From: Hexactinellida sp. DTS-2022
Taxonomy: Eukaryota; Porifera; Hexactinellida
Assembly (NCBI GenBank): GCA_028753945.1
Contig: JAPNXP010000015.1
Coordinates: 2,790,001-2,854,000 of the forward strand
Length of the DNA: 64,000 nt
Direction: 5' to 3'
The position numbers and the translations under genes are program-made. Every line of letters starts with the position of its first letter. Within the stretch, counting starts at the first letter, position 1. Below the pieces are notes generated by a model. It was not told the origin of the DNA and ran no database searches. It saw only the letters and a list, made by a program, of their open reading frames with translations. This document shows positions 32,384 through 42,490 of this stretch, piece after piece.

Positions 32384-34288
32384 TTAATTGCAAATAGGAC
32401 AAGCGAACAACATTATTTGCTCAGTGTTGTCTAGAAAACCAACACATGGCTTGTGAAACCATTTTGTGCACTTAGTGCACTCGACCATATTTCTGTACGC
32501 AAATTGGGGTAATCTACATAGGCACCAGATTTCAATGTTAATGGGTTCAGATTTTTGCATTGTCATGATGCCTTGTGGTTTAGGTACTCTGATGGTGGGA
32601 AAAGGTTCCAAAGTTTCATTTTCGATGCACTTTCGCAAATGTTTGCGCATATTCGATTGGCGCCACCGATTATTAACGGGATCATCTCCAGACGCTATCG
32701 CGAGGCAGACTGCTGCAGCAAAAACTCCACAGTCTGCTCCACCACGTTGTTGTTGTATTGGCATAACAGTAACTGTGAGAGAGGGTTCGTTAGTGGCATA
32801 TAACAGTGCTAGTTGAACATCCAGTTCCTCGCTAGTACGTCCTGAAAACGCTGAGTCATATAAGTAGACACCGTTAGCAGTTTTTCTGGAGCATACCCAG
32901 TGCAAGTTTCCATCGTGATGGATTTGTAAGCTGTTTTGTGGAGGCTTTACAAACTCACGATTCTACAAGAAAATATCGATCAGTCTCATTTCCACAAACA
33001 TTTCAATTAATCTCGTCTACAATTACTGCAGAATAAGCTACTTAGATTAATATTAATTTACCTTAGATAAAATTGTGTCTTGTAGTCCAGACAGACTTGG
33101 ATAGGATACTTTTAGAAGCTCCTAAATGTAACATGGATGATTGTAATTTGTAAACAAGAAAGAAAGGACAGGTATTTAAGAAATCACTTACCATGAAACA
33201 GTTTATGGAAGCTCCAGATAAAAAAGCATTAGTATTGGAGAGCTGTTTGATAAATTCTTCTTTAACTCTTTTGTCAATTACAGTAAATTTTATCTTCAAT
33301 GGGGAAATTGGGCGCGTATTTATTAGTTCAGCCAGCGTGGGTGAAAATGGAGGTGTAGAATCTGACATTTGTGGCGAAGTGCTCTCGGGTTGCTGATTAC
33401 AATCTTTAGTCATAGTGGAAGATTCACAAGTAGATAGCCCAGGTAAAAATGAATCATTTGATGATACGTCATATGTATTATTGAGAATATTTTGTTTTAG
33501 AGATCCAATTTGGACTGAAAACAGACCCGTTTCAACACGGTTATCTAATTGCAAGTCGTCATCATAATTGGTTTCCATGTTGTCATCATATGGCAGTTCT
33601 GTTTCAAAATTGTCGTCATATGGCAGTTCTGTAATACTTCTGTTTCCAAGTTGTCATCATATGGCAGTTCTGTTTTAAAATTGTCGTCACAAGGCAGTTC
33701 GGTTTGCAAGTTGCCAACCGGGCTCGTTCGTAGCGAATCGGTATTTGCATTGAAATATCTATATGCATTTATGATCTGAATAAGGTGTGTTCTCTTAAAT
33801 GTTTTTCGAGCAACGTTTGAGAAAGGGATGTCTTCTGGCCACCAAATGGGTTTTTTATCTTCTTTACCCCAAAAATTTCGAGTTATCCCTAGAAAAATTG
33901 TCATTGATTAAGTTCGGAATTAAATATAGTATAGTCTGCACAGTAAAAACTTAACATTACAAAACATACCTACTGATTTTTGAATTAACCACGATATAAT
34001 TCTTCGTAATGTGTTCACATTGCATCCAGTTAGATCACTCTCTATTTTCGCAATCATTTCGACATCGTGTGCTGGGGTAGACTCTAGTGAAATAGGACAA
34101 TTGGCAAGACTCTTCCAAATCACATCCTTATTTGCATTTATAAAATCAGTGAAGGGACTATTTGCTAAAATAGATAGACCCCCTTCCCAGGTAAAAACAG
34201 CACCGATTCTTTGGCCAGTTACCTGCTTAAACCTAGATAAAGTTCTTTGGAGCATCTGTCTCGCATTACCTTTCGTCATCTGTGGCAT
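32384..34288 (-). pseudogene. NRF-1/EWG-like DNA-binding domain + Ulp1-type protease + PHD finger, frameshifted
   Basis: Exons inferred on the minus strand: 34288-33970, 33888-33192, 33121-33062 and 32962-32384, all GT-AG. The first ATG in frame (MPQMTKG) is at 34288. Residues 1-~160 resemble the NRF-1/Erect-wing DNA-binding region, with the near-invariant KPIWWPEDIPFSNV at ~120-133. A stretch of 10-residue repeats (x-TELPYDDN-x-E) follows. Then comes a C48/Ulp1-like protease with His (GNLHWVC), Asp (YLYDS), Gln (IQQQRGG) and Cys (GGADCGVF) all present. The C-terminal PHD finger is Cys4-His-Cys3 (IWCLCRL, VECTKCTKWFHKPC, FACPIC). An 11-nt insertion at 33632-33642 within the 30-nt repeats breaks the frame; without it exon 2 would join exons 1 and 3 in phase. 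The product may direct the element to GC-rich sites and remove SUMO-like modifiers; this is inference. An intact total length would be ~547 residues. Confidence 0.75.
33560..33712 (-). repeat. 30-nt coding tandem repeat inside the minus-strand transposon gene
   Basis: About five imperfect copies of a unit starting GAAACAGAACTGCCATATGA encode ten-residue acidic repeats. The 11-nt insertion at 33632-33642 lies between two copies and looks like a slippage event. Confidence 0.75.
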
Positions 34289-34544
34289 AATGGTAATGGT
34301 GGTATGTAATATGTATGTTAACGGGCTTTGAATCAATGAAGCAGGTCACGAAATTTCTAAATGTGTCTACAGTAGATGGATATGTCTTTATACATATTTA
34401 CATAATATGATATTGCAAGGATGCACAATTGTCAACAAGTGCCTGTGCCTAATTCAATCAAACTATTAACTATTAAAAAAACACGCTTGTGGTGTGTTTG
34501 TCAAGAATTACGAGAGCTAAAATGTGTATGCAAACTCGACTTTA

Positions 34545-34633
34545 TGTGGATACACACTCTATATATGCATGCACACTCGACTATCTATATGTGCATGCAC
34601 ACTCGACTATCCATATGTGCATGCACACTCGAC
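34545..34633 (-). repeat. Right terminal array of the KDZ-like transposon, inner block
   Basis: Three copies of the inverse unit TATGTGCATGCACACTCGAC follow a degenerate copy ACACACTCTATATATGCATG that mirrors the inner left end. Its last CACTCGAC (34626-34633) is one half of the target duplication of the hAT MITE. Confidence 0.85.
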
Positions 34634-35219
34634 CAGTGTTGTAAATCAAATCAAATATTTCAAATATTTGATTTGATTTGATTTGATTTAAGAGAATTTG
34701 AATTATCAAATGATTTGATTTGATTTGATTTGAAATTATTTGAATCCTCAAATGATTTGATTTGATTTGATTTGAAAATATTTGAATTCTCAAATGATTT
34801 GATTTGATTTGATTTGAAATTATTTCAAATCATTTTCAAATCATTTTCGAATCATTTTTCAAATCATTTTCAGATCATTTTCAAATAATATTCGGTAAAT
34901 CATTTTCAAATCGTTTCCAAATCGCTTTAGTATAATTTCACGTCATTTTCAATTCAATTTCAAATATATAAGATCATTTTCAAAATTTCTATACATTTTG
35001 ACAGTGGTTCAGAAATGATTTGAAAGTTTCAAATATTTCAAATATTTGATTTGATTTGATTTGAAATTATTTGAAATTTCAAATATTTGATTTGATTTGA
35101 TTTGAAATGATTTGAAATCTCAAATGATTTGAAATGATTTGATTTGAAATAATTTTAAATCTAAAATGATTTGATTTGATTTGATTTGAGAAAAAAAAAA
35201 TGATTTATTTACAACCCTG
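34634..35219. mobile_element. hAT-type MITE filled by (TTTGA)n, inserted in the KDZ terminal array
   Basis: The ends CAGTGTTGTAAATCAAATCA (left) and TGATTTATTTACAACCCTG (right, inverse) match well. The 8-bp duplication CACTCGAC is perfect (34626-34633 and 35220-35227) and consists of transposon-array sequence, so the hAT MITE inserted after the KDZ element. Nearly all of the interior is TTTGA/TTTGAAAT repeats, a motif already present at the inner end of the terminal repeats. Confidence 0.88.
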
Positions 35220-35293
35220 CACTCGACTATATGTGCATGCACACTCGACTGTATGTACATGCACACTCGACTATATGTGCATGCACACTCGAC
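35220..35293 (-). repeat. Right terminal array of the KDZ-like transposon, outer block
   Basis: Three inverse units of TATGTGCATGCACACTCGAC end at CTCGAC, 35293, followed by TTTTTATTA that mirrors the left flank. This is the outer boundary of the element. Confidence 0.85.
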
Positions 35294-35296
35294 TTT

Positions 35297-36355
35297 TTAT
35301 TACCTCTTACAACAATTATTTTCATTTATTGTGAGTATCGTAACTACAGAGCTTGATCTATATATGATCTATATGCCTGAAGTCTAAAATTACTAAATAC
35401 ATTTAAGAATTTTCCTCAAAATGGGTGCATGTATGTATAGGTTTTGACTTTGGAGAAAAATATCTGTTTATTTATATTATAATACTGTTTATCTATATAT
35501 ATATACACTCCATTCAGCAGGAATCTTAAATAGTGGTTATATAACAATGTTAAGTAAGTAATAATATGCAATGGTTTAATCTTAAGTTGTTATACGTTAG
35601 GTATTAATATGAAGATTTTTATTATGAACAAGCCCTACGGTCCCAATTTAACAACTTACATAGGATTTGTATTAACGGTATCGCCGAAAAGACGAAAATG
35701 GTAATTTTCAGTGGAAATAACATTTCGAGGCAATAATTTTTTTTCCTGCTAATTTATTCTTAGGCATGTCTTGTTTCATGCTAGGTGCTAAAAAACATTT
35801 TTTGGTCAATAGGAATGCACTTATGCGTCATAATATAGCTCCATATTTGGTCATTTTCCGAAATAACTCGGATTTTTTTGAAATTTTGTTATATCAATGC
35901 CCTGACATAGATCATTGTTTTTATGATGAAAAAAGCTTCAATATTTATAAATTATTGATTTTATCATCTCCACATTGGAATTCTTACTCCATATCATTTC
36001 CATGGTTACCATTGCCATAGATTGTAATGTTTGACACAATTCAAAAGTGTAATGTGTAATGTGATTGTAGTATTGTTGTAATTAGCGTATATTGAAAACC
36101 TGATACTATAGTGTAATTATACAACTGAAATCTGATGCTTTATTTATTGTTTCAGATGTCACAATATCTTATTATATAAATCATAGTCGTTTCAAATAAC
36201 TTTATGTAATAATAGTATGTGAAATATGCTACCATTTTTGCATTGTGTTATGTGGCTGACTATATTAATCTGGCAGAAATAGATATGTGGTTGATCATAG
36301 TTATATGGTTGACAATAGTTATGTGGTTGATTTAGTTTTTGCTATAAATAGTAGA
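35297..36355. other. AT-rich spacer
   Basis: No supported gene. ~35605-35690 is an inverted copy of the dispersed repeat at 25940-26034. The end of the stretch has several TATGTGGTTGA words (36245-36330). Confidence 0.4.
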
Positions 36356-36359
36356 GCAA

Positions 36360-37165
36360 ATGTAAATGGGGCCGGGAATGGGCTGGGTAGAGCCGGGAAT
36401 GGGCCGGGTAGAGCCGGAGTGGGCCATGAATGGGCCAGGTAGAGCGGAGTGGGCCGGAAATGGGACGCGTAAAGTCGGGAATGGGTCGGGTAGAGCGGAG
36501 TGGGCCGTGAATGGGCCGCGTAGAGCCGGGAATGGGCCGAGTATTGCCGGAGTGGGCTGGGTAGAGCGGGGAATGGGCCGAGTAGATTCGGGAGTGGGCC
36601 GAGTAGATCCGGGAGTGGGCCGAGAAGATCCGGGAGTGGGCCGAGTAGATCCGGGAGTGGGCCGAGTAGATCCGGGAGTGGGCCGAGAAGATCCGGGAGT
36701 GGGCCGAGAAGATCCGGGAGTGGGCCGAGAAGAACCGGGAGTGGGCCGAGAAGATCCGGGAGTGGGCCGAGAAGATCCGGGAGTGGGCCGAGAAAATCCG
36801 GGAGTGGGCCGAGTAGATCCGGGAGTGGGCCGAGAAGAACCGGGAGTGGGCCGAGTAGATCCGGGAGTGGGCCGAGAAGAACCGGGAGTGGGCCGAGTAG
36901 ATCCGGGAGTGGCCCGAGAAGAACCGGGAGTGGGCCGAGTAGAACCGGGAATGGGCCGAGTAGAACCGGGAGTGGGCCGGATAGATCCGGGAATGGGCCG
37001 AGTAGAGCCGGGAGTGTGCCGGATAGAGCCGGAAATGGGTCGGATAGAGACGGAAATGTGGCAGGTAGAGCCGGGAATGGGCCGAGTAGAGCCGGGATGG
37101 GCTGAGTAGAGCCATAATTTGGCCGGGTAGAACTGGGAATGGGCCGCGTAGAGCCGGGTGGGTCC
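36360..37165. repeat. 21-bp minisatellite, unit GGGCCGAGTAGATCCGGGAG(T)
   Basis: About 38 tandem copies, most regular between 36590 and 36950 and more diverged at both ends. The unit length is a multiple of three and lacks stops in several frames, so long low-complexity frames appear on both strands (heptad-repeat proteins). There is no start context, splice signal or codon bias favouring one of them, so I treat the array as non-coding. Confidence 0.9.
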
Positions 37166-37174
37166 ACGCCAGGG

Positions 37175-37350
37175 TATATTATAAGCCCATTTTTTTATTC
37201 CTAGCCCATTTTTTTATTCCTATTTTCATTTTTTTACTCCCTTGAATAGTGAGTTTTTATCGTCTGATATCCATTTCAAGATTCCATTTCTACCGAAAAT
37301 ACATTTTTTTATTCCACGAAAACATTAAAAAACATTTTTTTATTCCTTAT
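37175..37350. repeat. Short degenerate repeat of CATTTTTTTATTCC
   Basis: Five or six copies of CCCATTTTTTTATTCC-type words directly follow the 21-bp minisatellite. No gene. Confidence 0.55.
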
Positions 37351-38029
37351 AAAATACTCTGGTCCACGCCTACGGCGACATCCCTGGTCCAATATTAATC
37401 GTAATTGTTCATAAGAGGTTGGATAATAGCACTAGGAAGTATTTGTCCCTTGACCAATCACTCATACAGATAAAAACCCCAATTTATATCCTGTGCTGAG
37501 ATGTATAAACTTTGAATGCGTTTCTCTCAGAATATTGTATTTGACCTGAGTACATATCCGCGGATAAACGTAGTGAACGCTATTTCCGCCCAAAATAATA
37601 AGGAAATATAAATTGCTCGGATTTTGACGATATTTTTACAGACACTGCGGAAGGATGGTATCTATCGAGGGGACTTGGGTTTTCATCGATCCGATCATTA
37701 TTTCCAGAGTTATGACCGTTTTAGTGGAGCGAAATTTAATATTAAAACGCGGTTTTATAACTCCAAAGGTGTTGCCCACGTTAAAATAACTATTTATTGT
37801 ATTTACAACGTTTCAATATTCAGACATATGATAGTCTAACAAAATATTTGCACAACTCAACAAAAACTTTTAGATAAAAGTGGAAATTGCAAAAGTTATA
37901 GCCCTTCGGCGGTCTTCAGGGTACGGATTCTTGACTAATTTGTAACTCAGAGAGGAAAAGAGATAAATTAAAATTAGACTAGTGAAAAATGATCAGAATA
38001 CATGGTTTCCCATATGCAAATAATACATT

Positions 38030-38345
38030 TTGTAAGCCTAGGACGCACCGTTTTCATAAATGCCCTATATGGTAGTGTGAATGTGACCAATTTTGATGAC
38101 ACATGCAAATTTGTATCTCCTAAATGGGAGACTCTAAAGCTTAGCTCTAAATTACTAATCACATTGACATATCATTTCTAAATCATTGCAAATTTAAAAA
38201 TCACTAAAAACTAAATGGTTACCTTGCTATTAAGCTCCAATGCCCATATATGGAGGTGTCATGTGACCATCAAAAGAGAGAAATCCAAATTCGAAAGTGA
38301 ACTAGAGCTTAGTTCTAACTTTTAGACACTATCAGTGATTGAATT
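38030..38345. repeat. Diverged dispersed repeat, copy 1
   Basis: Word order shared with ~55660-55960: CCAATTTTGATGAC, GCAAATTTTGTA-like, AGCTCTAAA, ATGCCCA.ATATGG.GGTGTCA, AGAGCTTAG.TCTAA. It contains internal near-repeats of the TAGAGCTTAGCTCTAA palindrome. Family unknown. Confidence 0.5.
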
Positions 38346-38869
38346 CCTGCTAGATGGCCGATTTTAATTCCTTCCCGGATCAATATTCTTCGCTGTAGAC
38401 GTGTCGAAAATCCTCTCTGCCACCTGAAAACCACCGTAACTAATTATAGCATGCCACTATTTTCAAAGCTTAGTTTTGGTGAACTTTCTGAAGTTTTATC
38501 GCTGAGATTTGGAATATAACACTATAATAAGTAAACTAAGACCTGTTACAGTTCCGATTGTCCGATTTCGTACTTAATTAAAATCTAGACACCTTTGGGA
38601 GCAAGAATGTGGCTCAAATGTGGGAAAACCGTCCGTTTTTTCTAAAATAGACCAATCCCGATGAAAAATTTGACTTTTTGATATTACCACCTTCCTTGGC
38701 AACCTCAAGGGGATGTGGTAGAATGGATTTGACGGATTCAATGTTTTCTAATCTTTTTCAATTCTTCAGAACTAAGCTTTTGGTACTACATTATTCTCTA
38801 TGGGGAGCTTAAATATAGAATTTCAAAAAAAATCAGTACTTAGAAGCCTTGTATTAGAGCTCTAGTGAT

Positions 38870-38958
38870 CTTAAGTTGAGTTCGCTTATTATGAAGTCTC
38901 TATTATAAACACAATTTTTGGTCCCTTAAATGTTCATAATAAAAGAACCTGACTGTAT
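38870..38958. repeat. Dispersed MITE-like repeat, copy B
   Basis: A second copy of the 26615-26716 repeat. It ends AAGAACCTGACTG next to TA. Confidence 0.5.
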
Positions 38959-39262
38959 TTATCTATAAATATAAGTATTATTATATTAGCTGGTATAGAC
39001 ACAAATATTAGTTATAATTGGAACTATTTACTGTTCGGTTTATATTAGTTGTGCCATCCAATTTATTCCTTAGAATAACCAAATACTTCTTAGAATTTGC
39101 TGACATTCCTTTCTACATACACTGTTGTCGAGTAGGAATATAATCTTCCAATAGATTATAATTACGATGTCTCAAATTACTAGTAATAGAATAATTTACT
39201 CTTGTATTAATTAACTCCACTTTTTCTCTTAAAATCCTATTTAAAACATACTCGATAAATTA

Positions 39263-39430
39263 CAGTGGAACCTCCACAAACGGGGTGCCAGGGACGCAAG
39301 TTCTTAGCCACCCCAATTCCCAATTTCTTCCGATTCCCCGTTTGCGGAGGTTCATTTATGTGGGACTAGGAATTTGCTGATTTTTTTTAACCCAATTTTC
39401 AGAGGATCCCCGTTTGTGGAGGTTCCACTG
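39263..39430. mobile_element. Pogo/Tigger-like MITE
   Basis: Inverted ends CAGTGGAACCTCCACAAACG and CGTTTGTGGAGGTTCCACTG, TA on both sides, 168 bp, no coding sequence. Confidence 0.8.
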
Positions 39431-39552
39431 TAGCTATATTTAATTGTGTGGCCGTTCAAAGTTCAAACGTTACGTAACGCCAAATTCCCGAAAAATAGAC
39501 ACCCCTAGCCCTCCCTAAGTCACGTTTTTTACCATTTTGAACAATCTAAAAT

Positions 39553-39757
39553 TACAGCTGTGCCGAAAGCATATCCTTTGGAGGCACTTTATTTTGGTAG
39601 TTGGTTAATTAATAGTGCCTCCAAAAGAAAATGCTGTAAAATAACTGGTTGAATAAAAACTCAAATTACAGCTGTGCCGATAGCATGTCCTTTTAAGGCT
39701 TAGGCACTATATTTTGGTCGTTGGTTGATTAATAGTGCCTCCAAAAGAAAATGCTGT
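39553..39757. repeat. Two solitary copies of the satellite hairpin
   Basis: Two tandem diverged hairpins (39553-39640 and 39665-39757) begin ATTACAGCTGTGCCGA, contain GGAGGCACT/AGTGCCTCC arms and end ATGCTGTAAAAT. They are related to the seven hairpins at 1.2-8.2 kb. Confidence 0.7.
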
Positions 39758-39918
39758 AAAATATCTGATTGAAATCACTGATGGAATACAAATAACATAT
39801 TGGATGCATGAATATACTCTCGAGTCTCGACCAATTAAATTACAATATACCAAGGCAGTAAGATCAGAACTGGCCCACTATAAATGTCACACATTGGTTA
39901 ATTAATTAATAAGTTATA

Positions 39919-40102
39919 CAGGTAAACCTCCCAAAGCGGCACCTCCGAGTAACGGCAACCTCCGAGAAGCGGCACAAAACCATTCTCCCGATGAGTGCCG
40001 CTTTGGGAGTTTTACCTTACGAGCAACCTCCCAAAGCGGCAACCTCCGAGAAGCGGCACAAAATCATTCTCCCGATGGGTGCCGCTTTGGGAGGTTTACC
40101 TG
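39919..40102. mobile_element. Pogo-like MITE, internally duplicated
   Basis: Inverted ends CAGGTAAACCTCCCAAAGCG and CGCTTTGGGAGGTTTACCTG with TA on both sides. In the middle (~39998-40035) a second pair of the same terminal sequences lies back to back (GGGAGTTTTACCT then ACCTCCCAAAGCGG), so the element is a fused tandem pair. Confidence 0.8.
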
Positions 40103-40484
40103 TATATGTATAAAGTTATTAATTAAAACCCCACCCTAAATCATCTCTGAATCATTGTCTTAGCTACTGAAAATATAAAGCTTGGTCATCGCTTAGACTT
40201 CTGTGGTTTGTTTGGAAAATTGCCGCAAATACTTTCAGTTTCAAGGAGGTATAAGAATTTAAGTGGAACATTACGCGAAATAATTATACTCCGTCACTTG
40301 AAGAAATATTATATTAGAAATCAATTTGGTATATGTAATCAGTTTAGAAGGATTAAACTGTTATAACTATGGATTAGATAGGAAAAATCAAGACTGCGAG
40401 TTGAGCCTTTAACTCATAACTCTTGTAAATATCGATGGAGTTACTAGGCTTCAACAAAATGAATTTACAAAAATAGTGCAACTA

Positions 40485-40586
40485 CAGTATACTCCGCTTA
40501 ATAGAGCCACCGGTTAATAAATTTCTCCCCTTAATCGGATCAAAATTACCTGGTCCCGAGGTGGCTCTATTAAGCGGAGTCGACTC
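40485..40586. mobile_element. Pogo-like MITE
   Basis: Left end CAGTATACTCCGCTTAATAG, right end CTATTAAGCGGAGTCGACTC, TA flanks. The right terminus has point changes. Confidence 0.7.
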
Positions 40587-40735
40587 TAGTTGTAAATGAA
40601 ATTTATTGAAATTTTCCACGACCATACGAAAAAAACGAATTTGGTTGTTCCACATATCTGCTATGTACAGCAACTATCTTATCCTGGGAGAACATATGAA
40701 GAATACAAAAAATTAAATCCTGTTGAATTCAACTA

Positions 40736-40877
40736 CAGTAGAACCTAGTTAATACGAACACCAGGGGGCCGCAAATGCATTCGCCTTATCCAGAATTCAT
40801 ATTTTTAATCAATGGTTTTTTATTGAAACGGCTTTGAAGGGGACCGAAATAGTGTTCGTATTAACAAGGTTCTACTG
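40736..40877. mobile_element. Pogo/Tigger-like MITE
   Basis: Ends CAGTAGAACCTAGTTAATAC and GTATTAACAAGGTTCTACTG, TA on both sides. Same family as 46905, 48953 and 53699. Confidence 0.8.
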
Positions 40878-41536
40878 TAGTTTCAAGCTGCTTGGTGGTA
40901 ACATTATCTCCCGATGCCTCTTTCAGCCTTCAGCCCTCAAAGCTAGAGATAATGAAAAGCAATAATAATAATATAATGCACTGATAACGCACTGGATAGG
41001 AGTTTGTATAACTTCTCTTTCTACACACTCTTTTCAAACTGGAAAACGAAAAATTTTGACGAAGGGGGATTGTTGAGAAAGAAGTATACCTACCTGGTTT
41101 ATTTAACCATCTTCAATGGAATTTTGAAATTTATTTTAATTAGATAAAAATTTGTAACTTGTATCAATTACTACGTATATAAATTTGGAGTTGTTAAAAT
41201 TGTATCTTAGTTAATTAATTAACACATTTTCTGTGTAGTTTACAGCCTGGGAATGTCACTAATTCAGGCGTATCCAGGGTGGATTGTATGGGCTCCTCAA
41301 AAGTTCAATTGGGCATGTTTAGATAAATTTACATTTCAGAAATATATTTGCCCCTTAAAAACTTTTTGGCCTCCCCCATAGTATATTTTTGGGCTGCTAC
41401 TGATTCACTCTAATTAGCAATGATTTATCACATTCAAAAGGTCAAGTTAATAATATTTACCTATACGTATTACTATTGTTCTCAAAATCGGATTTATCGG
41501 GAGCTTACTTACATATTGAAATTGGTTTGATTTAGG

Positions 41537-42490
41537 ATGACAAGTTCCATACAGTCCCCTCTCGATATCTTCAGACAGAAGGAGTTTCCGACTTTGCGTT
41601 GTAGCAGATTAGGTTCCAACAAAGAGGAATTGCTAGCACCAAAAGGAATAGCAGTGGACCCATTCACTGATAACATTTTGATAGCAGACGAGGGGAATAA
41701 CAGGATTCAGGTGTTTGATCGCTTAGGAAAGCATTTGTTCTTCTTTGGAAAAGACCTCTTCCGCACAGTACAATTACCGTATGGCATTAAAGTGGTCGAT
41801 GGATTAGTGTTCGTGTCACTATATGCTAAAAAGTGTGTGTGCACATTCACCACTAGCGGTGAGTTTGTATGTAATATTACGAATCCGTTGTTCTTCTGGC
41901 CTACGGGCTTGGATGCGGTGCGTATGCCAGATGGAGATATCTGTTTGTATGTTTGTTCCTCGGCGAATAGCTGCGTGTTGGCCCTCAGTAACCATGGAAA
42001 TAGAGTGATTTATGGAACGAAGGATGGACCGGCGGGAAAGTTTGTACAGCCAAAGGATGTGAAGGTGCTTCAGGACAAGTTGGTTATCCTTGATCTCCGA
42101 GACCCGTGTATACATATGTTCTCGCTCGACGGAGAATACCAGAAGAGCATCGTTAGCAATGGCATAGGAAGAGACGTAGCAGGGCCTCTGTTCTTCTGCG
42201 TAGATCCGTCGGGGATTATTATAATAGGAGACAACCAGTCCAGCCTAGTGAAGGCGTTCTCTGTTGACGGGGCACTCCTACACAAAGTGGGTGTGTATAG
42301 TGGAGAGTCTGAGAGGTTTGTGAGGAGTTCCTCTCTCATGAGCCATCTTGTTCACCTAGGGATGAATCCGAGAGGGACGAACTCCAGCATTGAAGGACTG
42401 GTTAAATCTCCCAGGGGCGTAGCTCTGGACTCTAAGCGGAGACTGGTGGTAGTCGGTCTCATGGCTGTGGATTGTCTACAGATTTTCTAA
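41537..42490 (+). CDS. NHL-repeat protein
   Basis: 317 residues. About five or six NHL repeats span almost the whole protein (for example LLAPKGIAVDPFTDNILIAD then GNNRIQVF; VKSPRGVALDSKRRLVVV), expected to fold as a beta-propeller that binds RNA or protein. No RING, B-box or coiled coil is visible in this exon. The ATG follows a splice-acceptor-like TTGATTTAG|G, so it may be an internal exon of a longer TRIM-NHL-type gene whose upstream exon I cannot identify. Its architecture resembles the propeller of the gene at 26789-27973, but sequence identity is modest. Confidence 0.75.
   Translation: MTSSIQSPLDIFRQKEFPTLRCSRLGSNKEELLAPKGIAVDPFTDNILIADEGNNRIQVFDRLGKHLFFFGKDLFRTVQLPYGIKVVDGLVFVSLYAKKCVCTFTTSGEFVCNITNPLFFWPTGLDAVRMPDGDICLYVCSSANSCVLALSNHGNRVIYGTKDGPAGKFVQPKDVKVLQDKLVILDLRDPCIHMFSLDGEYQKSIVSNGIGRDVAGPLFFCVDPSGIIIIGDNQSSLVKAFSVDGALLHKVGVYSGESERFVRSSSLMSHLVHLGMNPRGTNSSIEGLVKSPRGVALDSKRRLVVVGLMAVDCLQIF

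Larger units (their letters stand above)
28680..35293. mobile_element. KDZ-type DNA transposon with arrayed termini and two convergent genes
   Basis: The left end has seven tandem copies of a ~22-bp unit GTCGAGTGTGCATGCACATA (28680-28850) plus degenerate copies. The right end has the inverse unit in six copies, three at ~34560-34633 and three at 35220-35293, separated by a later hAT MITE. Outside the arrays, TAGTAAAAG (left) and CTTTTTATTA (right) continue the inverse match. Inside are a KDZ-like transposase gene on + and a DNA-binding/Ulp1/PHD gene on -, their stop codons ~86 bp apart. The layout of enzyme plus Ulp1 protease is known in Zisupton/KDZ elements. No clear target-site duplication is visible. 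The frameshift in the minus-strand gene suggests the copy is inactive. Confidence 0.75.

Noticed and set aside
36319..37167. Three long frames (about 250-280 codons) with Leu-Pro-Gly, His-Ser-Arg or Gly-Val-Gly heptads
   Set aside because: All arise from the same 21-bp minisatellite read in different frames and strands; no start, splice or codon evidence favours one.
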